DNA of 8,950 bases from CAYVHB01 sp964450865. GTDB taxonomy: Bacteria > Bacillota > Clostridia > Saccharofermentanales > UBA5734. A model generated the notes under the pieces. The model was given only the letters and a program-made list of their open reading frames with translations. It was not told the origin of the DNA and did no database searches. Shown here in pieces: positions 5,396 to 8,950 of this stretch (position 1 is its first letter; each line of letters opens with the position of its first letter). A program made the position numbers and the translations under genes. The stretch spans positions 1 to 8,950 of the forward strand of contig CAYVHB010000063.1 of the NCBI GenBank assembly GCA_964450865.1, read 5' to 3'.

Positions 5396-6268
5396 TCAGC
5401 GGATCGGCTGGTCGTGCAGGATGCAGCCGGGATTGATGTGCATCGTGCGTTCGGCAACTTTCGGGCCGTACCAGTCGCTGAGGGCCTGCCAGGCCAGGCG
5501 ATTCTGGGGTGGCCGGCGGACAGCATGGTGGGCATCGGAGGCAACAAAGTGCACGAGGCGGTGGTCGAGCAGGCGGCGGACATAGCCGCGGCGGCGCAGG
5601 TAGCGTTGCTGCTGCTCCGGGGCCAGGGTCGGATCAGCGACGAGGCTGGAAGCATTGATCTGCAGCAGCAGGCGGTCCTGATTGACCCATTCGGCCAGGA
5701 CCGGCAGGACGCTGTCGTCCTGCATCGCCCGCTCCGGATGAGCCAGGATGGGGGTGTAGCCGGCCAGCTGGATGCTGAACAGCAGCTTGTCGAGGACCTT
5801 GATCCCGCCACTGAGGTAGCGCGGCAGTTCCACGAGGAGATAACCACTGTCCGCCAGGGCAATCTGGCGGGCCGTCCGATCGTTCTTCAATAAATTCAGG
5901 CAGTCCGGTGACAGCATCACTTCACTGCCGGGATAAAGGCTAATGGATTGGGCTTCTGGCTGGCCTCGGGACTGGCTTTGCGCCGGCAGGTGGCTTGGGG
6001 GCTGGCCCTGCGCCGGGCCCTGATCCGGCAGGTGGCCCTGCGTGCTGGTCAGTAGCTGGGATTGCAGCACTTCCAGGGATTGCTGGCGCAGGTTGAGCCA
6101 GGCAGCCAGGTCGGCCGGGGTCTGGTAATGCTGGGGCTCCAGATGCGGGGTGGCGATGATCTGGCGGACGCCTTGGCGGCCATAGGCCTGCAACAGGTCG
6201 AGGGCGGCAGCCTGGTCGGCTGGCCCGTCATCGATGCCGAAGCAGACGTGGCTATGGATCTCAATCAT
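5396..6268 (-). CDS. capC: CpsB/CapC-type PHP-domain protein tyrosine phosphatase
   Basis: This 290-residue metal-dependent phosphatase should remove phosphate from the tyrosine cluster of the CapB kinase, resetting the polymer export cycle. The PHP ligand motifs are all present: EIHSHVCFGIDDG at the N-terminus (H5, H7, D13/D14), ATPH (39-42), PGSEV with E116, LAHPER near 185-190, and ASDAHH near the C-terminus. Ordinary members have about 240-255 residues. The excess here is a Gln/Pro/Gly/Ser-rich insert (about 74-107) between ATPH and PGSEV, built from two 14-residue repeats. The ATG overlaps the last 8 nt of capB (ATGATTGA), so translation is probably coupled. The upstream GGAAG is too close to be a good ribosome binding site by itself. 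The gene looks intact. The symbol follows the Staphylococcus naming; cpsB is the pneumococcal name. Confidence 0.92.
   Translation of the reverse strand: MIEIHSHVCFGIDDGPADQAAALDLLQAYGRQGVRQIIATPHLEPQHYQTPADLAAWLNLRQQSLEVLQSQLLTSTQGHLPDQGPAQGQPPSHLPAQSQSRGQPEAQSISLYPGSEVMLSPDCLNLLKNDRTARQIALADSGYLLVELPRYLSGGIKVLDKLLFSIQLAGYTPILAHPERAMQDDSVLPVLAEWVNQDRLLLQINASSLVADPTLAPEQQQRYLRRRGYVRRLLDHRLVHFVASDAHHAVRRPPQNRLAWQALSDWYGPKVAERTMHINPGCILHDQPIR
5951..6034 (-). repeat. Tandem 14-residue coding repeat in the capC insert
   Basis: Residues 79-92 (HLPDQGPAQGQPPS) and 93-106 (HLPAQSQSRGQPEA) are two copies of one unit. At DNA level the 12-mer CCGGCAGGTGGC recurs at 5983 and 6025, a 42-bp period. The segment is low-complexity and probably disordered. 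It arose by in-frame duplication and keeps the reading frame, so it could vary in copy number between strains. Confidence 0.8.
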
Positions 6269-7385
6269 CTTCCGAGACGAGGCCCCGGGCTGTCACGCCG
6301 GCAACGCTGGCTGGCTGCTGTGGGCCGGGGCCGGGGGGCATGCTGCGATATTCGTTGTAGCGAGCCTCACTGCTGCGGTTATCACTGGAACGGTTTTCAC
6401 TACCGCGGCTTTCGCTGAAACGGCCCTCGCTGCTGCGTCCTTCACTGAAGCTGGGGACTGGGGCTTCCGTAACCTTGCGCAGGCGCGGCTCAGGGATATC
6501 GGTGCGGCTGTAGCGCGCTTTACCGGCTGGCGGGGGCTGGTTCTGGTCCTGCAACTGCTGGCGCTGGATGAAGGCCTGCTGGCGGGCCGGATAGGACTCG
6601 GGACCCGTCGCCTTTTTGTGATGCTTGTGCTTGCGCGTCTTCTTGCTGCTATCCTGATCCTCCGTGTTGTAATAACCCTGATGGTAATAGTAGTAATAGT
6701 AATAGTAGTCGTCGCTGGTTTCGTTGATGCCGTTCATGACATAACCGAGGACGTGGGCCTTGACCTGATTCAGCAGCGTCGCCGCGCGTTTGAGCTGGTT
6801 CTTGTTGACGCCGCCAGCGCGCACGACAAAGAGCACACCGTCGACACGGGTCGCAACGATCGCCGCATCGGTGACGATGCCAACCGGGGCGCAGTCAATG
6901 AGCACGAGATCATACTGCTCACAAGCGGCAGCAATGACTTTTTCCAGGGAAACATTCATCAGCAGCTCGGCCGGATTGGGCGGGGTGGGTCCGGAGGTCA
7001 GGAGGGCCAGATTCTCGGTCTGGGTCGGCTGGGCCAGGCTGCTGATGTCGCCATCGGCCAGCAGGGCATTGGTCAGGCCGCGCCGGTTCGAGAGGCCGAA
7101 CAGGCGGTGCTGGGTCGGGCGGCGCAGGTCGGCGTCGATCAGCAGGACACGGCGGCCGATCTGGGCGTAAGCAATCGCCAGGTTGGCGATCGTCAGCGAC
7201 TTGCCCTCAGACTGATTGGAACTGGTCACGACGATCGTCTTCAGCTTCTCGCCGAGGGCCGAAAACTCGATATTGGTCCGGGCGATCTTGAAGCATTCGG
7301 AGACCTGGGACATCGGATCCTGATGGGTGATCAGGTCCGGATGGTACTGGTAAAGGCCGGCGGGGCGATTGTCACGATTGTCCAT
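6261..7385 (-). CDS. capB: CapB/CpsD-type bacterial tyrosine kinase with a long repetitive C-terminal tail
   Basis: This 374-residue BY-kinase is the cytoplasmic partner of the CapA adaptor. It autophosphorylates on a tyrosine cluster to control polymer length and export. Visible motifs are the family lead-in VSECFKIARTNIEF (28-41), Walker A SSNQSEGKS (55-63), Walker A' VLLIDADLRRP (80-90), Walker B DLVLIDCAP (159-167), and GYVMNGI (214-220). A tyrosine cluster of eight consecutive Tyr, then HQGYY, fills 227-239. In typical members this cluster is the C-terminus, at about 220-250 residues. Here 135 more follow: a basic patch KKTRKHKHHKK (248-258), a Gln/Pro-rich stretch, then seven pentapeptide repeats (313-347) and a Pro/Gly end. 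ATG 7385 overlaps the capA stop by one base (TGATG) and has GGGAGG eight bases upstream. The catalytic part looks intact. The function of the tail is unknown. Confidence 0.93.
   Translation of the reverse strand: MDNRDNRPAGLYQYHPDLITHQDPMSQVSECFKIARTNIEFSALGEKLKTIVVTSSNQSEGKSLTIANLAIAYAQIGRRVLLIDADLRRPTQHRLFGLSNRRGLTNALLADGDISSLAQPTQTENLALLTSGPTPPNPAELLMNVSLEKVIAAACEQYDLVLIDCAPVGIVTDAAIVATRVDGVLFVVRAGGVNKNQLKRAATLLNQVKAHVLGYVMNGINETSDDYYYYYYYYHQGYYNTEDQDSSKKTRKHKHHKKATGPESYPARQQAFIQRQQLQDQNQPPPAGKARYSRTDIPEPRLRKVTEAPVPSFSEGRSSEGRFSESRGSENRSSDNRSSEARYNEYRSMPPGPGPQQPASVAGVTARGLVSEDD
6345..6449 (-). repeat. Seven 15-bp coding repeats in the capB tail
   Basis: Residues 313-347 are seven units of the form x-S-(E/D)-x-R: FSEGR, SSEGR, FSESR, GSENR, SSDNR, SSEAR, YNEYR. 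Each unit has one acidic and one basic residue, mostly Ser elsewhere. The 15-bp DNA units are degenerate but recognisable (GCTGCGT, GCTGCGG, TCACT words recur on the plus strand). The last unit has two tyrosines. Confidence 0.85.
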
Positions 7386-8107
7386 CAGCGCCGCCTCCCT
7401 TCGTATTCGGAAGTATCCTTGGCGAATTCGGGGATCGCGCCGAGCAGGGTAAAGCCGGTGATCGACTCGACATCGTCACTGTTCTTGACGCGGGTGTCCA
7501 GCATGTCAATCAGCAGGACCAGGCCAATGCCGGCAGCCAGGCCAACCAGGAGGCCCAGGGCCAGATTACGCGGTTTATTGGGTGAGGACGGGCCGCCGGG
7601 CGCGACTGCCGGATCGATGATCTGGACGTTATCGACGCCCATTTTCTCGATAACGGACGCTGCAAAGACCTCGGCGGTCTTGTTGGCTACGAGGGCCGCG
7701 AACGCCGGGTCAGTATCGATGACGGTAATCGTCAGATGGCGGGTATTGTTTTTGGTACCGACCGATATTTTACCGCTCAGGCCTGCTGCGGCAACCGGAT
7801 CGAGCTGCAGCTCTGCAATGACTTTGTTAGTCACATAGCGGCTTTTGGCCAGCACCTGATAGTCGGCCACCAGGGCGGTAAAGACGGCCAGATCAGCAGC
7901 CTGGACGCCGCTGTTGTAGCCAGTGTCGGTTTCTTTTCGGTCATTCCAGATATAAAGCAGCGCATTGGCGCTGTATTGTTCATCGAGCATGAAATAGGTG
8001 AAGATCCCGGTGGCAGACAGAGAGAGAAGCGCAATGATGATGATTAACCAGGCTCGGCGGAGAAGGAGTCGCAGTATCTTGAGCAGGTCCAGGGATTCTG
8101 TGTTCAA
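7385..8107 (-). CDS. capA: CapA/CpsC/Wzz-type chain-length determinant and kinase adaptor
   Basis: This 240-residue membrane protein regulates polysaccharide chain length and activates the CapB kinase. TM1 (about 19-39, WLIIIIALLSLSATGIF) and TM2 (about 181-201, NLALGLLVGLAAGIGLVLLI) enclose an extracellular domain. The Pro-rich segment DPAVAPGGPSSPNKPRN (165-181) before TM2 is the Wzz signature. The short cytoplasmic tail after TM2 (about 39 residues) is where such adaptors contact the kinase. Length is normal for the Bacillota type, in which adaptor and kinase are separate proteins. The start is TTG 8107: AAAGAGAGG stands eight bases upstream and the first in-frame ATG lies only at residue 40, after TM1. 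It is the first gene of the capA-capB-capC operon and its stop overlaps the capB start. Confidence 0.92.
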   Translation of the reverse strand: MNTESLDLLKILRLLLRRAWLIIIIALLSLSATGIFTYFMLDEQYSANALLYIWNDRKETDTGYNSGVQAADLAVFTALVADYQVLAKSRYVTNKVIAELQLDPVAAAGLSGKISVGTKNNTRHLTITVIDTDPAFAALVANKTAEVFAASVIEKMGVDNVQIIDPAVAPGGPSSPNKPRNLALGLLVGLAAGIGLVLLIDMLDTRVKNSDDVESITGFTLLGAIPEFAKDTSEYEGRRR

Positions 8108-8333
8108 AAAAGAAGCCTCTCTTTCTGATGGTCCGGGATCGTCCAGATAAGATGCCGTTCTATACTGTCAGGTCAGTCAGGGTGTGATGGTCGGTCCAGG
8201 TGGTATAGTCGGATGGATGGTTCATGGGGTCAGCAGGTCTTGATTCAGGATGGGTTCAGGACCTTGGCCAGGGGCGTGGGTCAGAGCGAGGGTCTGGATT
8301 TACTGAAAGTTTTGAATAAGGGTTCGCTTGGGT
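8108..8333 (-). other. Long 5' leader of the capsule operon
   Basis: If the promoter at 8334-8362 is used, the transcript has about 220 untranslated nucleotides before the TTG start of capA. The stretch is rich in short CTGA/CCTGA words (several between 8165 and 8265), but I find no strong GC hairpin followed by a T run and no riboswitch consensus I recognise. A weak imperfect hairpin TCTGG...CCATCAGA lies at 8124-8147. An antitermination or other leader control is possible but not shown. Confidence 0.35.
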
Positions 8334-8362
8334 ATAGTAGCATACGATTAACATAGTAGCAA
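8334..8362 (-). promoter_or_regulatory. Extended -10 promoter for the capsule operon
   Basis: On the minus strand TTGCTA (8362-8357), a 17-bp spacer and TACTAT (8339-8334) preceded by TGC form a promoter with correct spacing and an extended -10. The start would be near 8327. It is the best candidate for driving capA-capB-capC. Both hexamers lie within copies of a short direct repeat. Confidence 0.5.
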
Positions 8363-8372
8363 CATAGTAGCA
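8334..8372. repeat. Three copies of ATAGTAGCA over the operon promoter
   Basis: ATAGTAGCA occurs at 8334-8342, 8353-8361 and 8364-8372. The last two are 11 bp apart, one helical turn; the first is 19 bp from the second. Because they overlie the -10 and -35 regions they could be operator sites, or simply a local duplication that created the promoter. Confidence 0.6.
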
Positions 8373-8420
8373 ATAACTGGCAGATTTTGTCAACACGGTC
8401 TCGGTGTTTGATAATTTAAC

Positions 8421-8453
8421 AATCAATGAACGCAATTGGCATGGCCATTGATT
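8421..8453. promoter_or_regulatory. Inverted repeat upstream of the operon promoter
   Basis: AATCAATG (8421-8428) and CATTGATT (8446-8453) are perfect 8-bp arms with a smaller nested palindrome TGGC-ATG-GCCA between them. It is about 60 bp upstream of the predicted -35, a plausible position for an activator or repressor site. No T run follows, so a terminator is unlikely. Confidence 0.35.
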
Positions 8454-8495
8454 ATCTTGTGTCAGCCTGAAGCAGTCACCTCGATCATTAAGTAT

Positions 8496-8509
8496 TATTA
8501 TGCATAATA
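8496..8509. repeat. Perfect 14-bp palindrome
   Basis: TATTATGCATAATA is self-complementary and lies in an AT-rich pocket upstream of the capsule operon. It could be a protein-binding site. Nothing else supports a function. Confidence 0.35.
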
Positions 8510-8567
8510 TAAGATCCAATCTTGCAAGACCGAGTACCAGGTCTGGCTTCAGGATAAGGGGCTTGGG

Positions 8568-8596
8568 CAGTCAGGGCCGTGCCTGCTGCCTGACTG
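8568..8596. other. GC-rich hairpin without a T run
   Basis: CAGTCAGG (8568-8575) and CCTGACTG (8589-8596) are perfect arms around 13 bases. Neither side has a T run, so it is not a standard intrinsic terminator. The CAGTCAGG word also recurs in the operon leader at about 8174-8181. Confidence 0.4.
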
Positions 8597-8671
8597 AGAA
8601 TGTTCTTCACTGTGAGTATACGTGCCTTATGATAAACATAGTCTAAATTGTCAGACGGCCATCGTCCACCC

Positions 8672-8702
8672 AGAATTTTCCGCAATATACCAAGAATTTT
8701 CC
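8672..8702. repeat. Direct repeat AGAATTTTCC, 21 bp apart
   Basis: Copies at 8672-8681 and 8693-8702, two helical turns apart. They fall inside the possible decayed frame at 8488-8859, so they may be coding duplication rather than binding sites. Confidence 0.4.
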
Positions 8703-8806
8703 ACGAAGGACCGGTTAATGCTACTTTCGATTCGCGAATTAGCGCCGCTCGTGACGGGTGAGATTGTTTTGTTTTGAATGGAACAGCAAAATTGACTGGC
8801 TTGGCA

Positions 8807-8856
8807 GGCTGAATGGAGAGATCGGCCGGATGGACTGCTTCAGCCGGCTGAATGGA
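8807..8856. repeat. Direct repeat GGCTGAATGGA
   Basis: Copies at 8807-8817 and 8846-8856, 39 bp apart, with a shorter GAATGGA at 8776-8782. The 39-bp period keeps the frame and produces the repeated SIQPA peptide in the minus-strand frame, which suggests an old in-frame duplication. Confidence 0.4.
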
Positions 8857-8950
8857 AAATCAACAGGTTGTTTTCACGCAGGAAGATTAGGCTGAAGATA
8901 GAGCCTGTATAATTGGTGTAAATTGAGAAATAAAAAATGAGCCACGAGCT

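Larger units (their letters stand above)
8488..8859 (-). pseudogene. Possible decayed coding remnant, perhaps glycosyltransferase-like
   Basis: One minus-strand frame stays open for 123 codons from just after a TGA at 8862-8860 to TAA at 8488, without an ATG or GTG and with only a poorly supported TTG (8685). The middle part (about residues 40-85) looks like real protein, including SKVALTGPSWKILGILRKI. That resembles the SWK-I..-LR linker I know from the ends of polysaccharide glycosyltransferases. The flanks look less protein-like, and residues near the start repeat SIQPA twice. No ribosome binding site is visible. It may be a fragment of a gene lost from this locus, or a chance open frame in GC-rich DNA. 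Confidence 0.28.

Noticed and set aside
5041..5862. 273-codon minus-strand frame across capC and the spacer
   Set aside because: It overlaps capC out of phase, has no ribosome binding site, and gives an Arg/Ser/Pro-rich sequence with no recognisable domain.
6234..7838. 534-codon plus-strand open frame
   Set aside because: It is the antisense shadow of capB and capA in GC-rich DNA. The minus-strand frames have complete motifs, overlaps and ribosome binding sites.
8908..8950. Possible plus-strand gene start at 8937 with TATAAT at 8908-8913
   Set aside because: The -10 is perfect but no -35 lies at the right spacing, the ribosome binding site is poor, and only four codons are visible.

Overview
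The window is a capsule or exopolysaccharide locus, almost entirely on the minus strand, so it is read from high to low coordinates. The four-gene set chain-length adaptor, tyrosine kinase, PHP phosphatase and long membrane-bound UDP-sugar 4,6-dehydratase (the CapA-CapB-CapC-CapD order) points to a Bacillota genome. So do the separate adaptor and kinase polypeptides, the CpsB/CapC-type phosphatase, the A/G-rich Shine-Dalgarno sites and a TTG start. I cannot name the genus.

Layout, right to left. 8374-8950 has no convincing intact gene: it holds several palindromes and direct repeats and one long open frame that may be a decayed gene. A good extended -10 promoter at 8334-8362 starts a leader of about 220 nt and then the tightly packed capA-capB-capC genes (8107 to 5396, with 1-nt and 8-nt overlaps). 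A 370-nt spacer precedes capD (5025-3097), which has its own strong ribosome binding site. Next is a MarR-type winged-helix regulator of the EPS-associated kind (2912-2352) behind an intergenic region with a perfect 17-bp palindrome. After it come a strong predicted promoter and, within about 50 nt of the predicted transcript start, an intrinsic terminator, directly before a DegT-family sugar aminotransferase (start 2202).

That aminotransferase is broken at codon 187, where three tandem 218-bp repeats begin (1641-988). Further left are a more decayed fourth unit (759-987) and a trace of a fifth. The AT-rich left part also contains a fossil aminotransferase with a recognisable start and several lesions (471-197), and the intact first 41 codons of another aminotransferase leaving the window (124-1). 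Three aminotransferase 5' ends in 2.2 kb, two of them ruined, suggest repeated replacement or duplication at this point of the locus.

How the genes work together: CapD would make a UDP-4-keto-6-deoxy sugar, and a DegT aminotransferase would aminate it, as in bacillosamine-type pathways. CapA, CapB and CapC would control polymer length and export through a phosphorylation cycle. The regulator, and possibly the terminator in the aminotransferase leader, would set expression. The least ordinary features are the 135-residue tail of the kinase with seven pentapeptide repeats, a 14-residue tandem repeat inserted in the phosphatase, the promoter-terminator leader, and the 218-bp array that ends at the active-site region of the aminotransferase.
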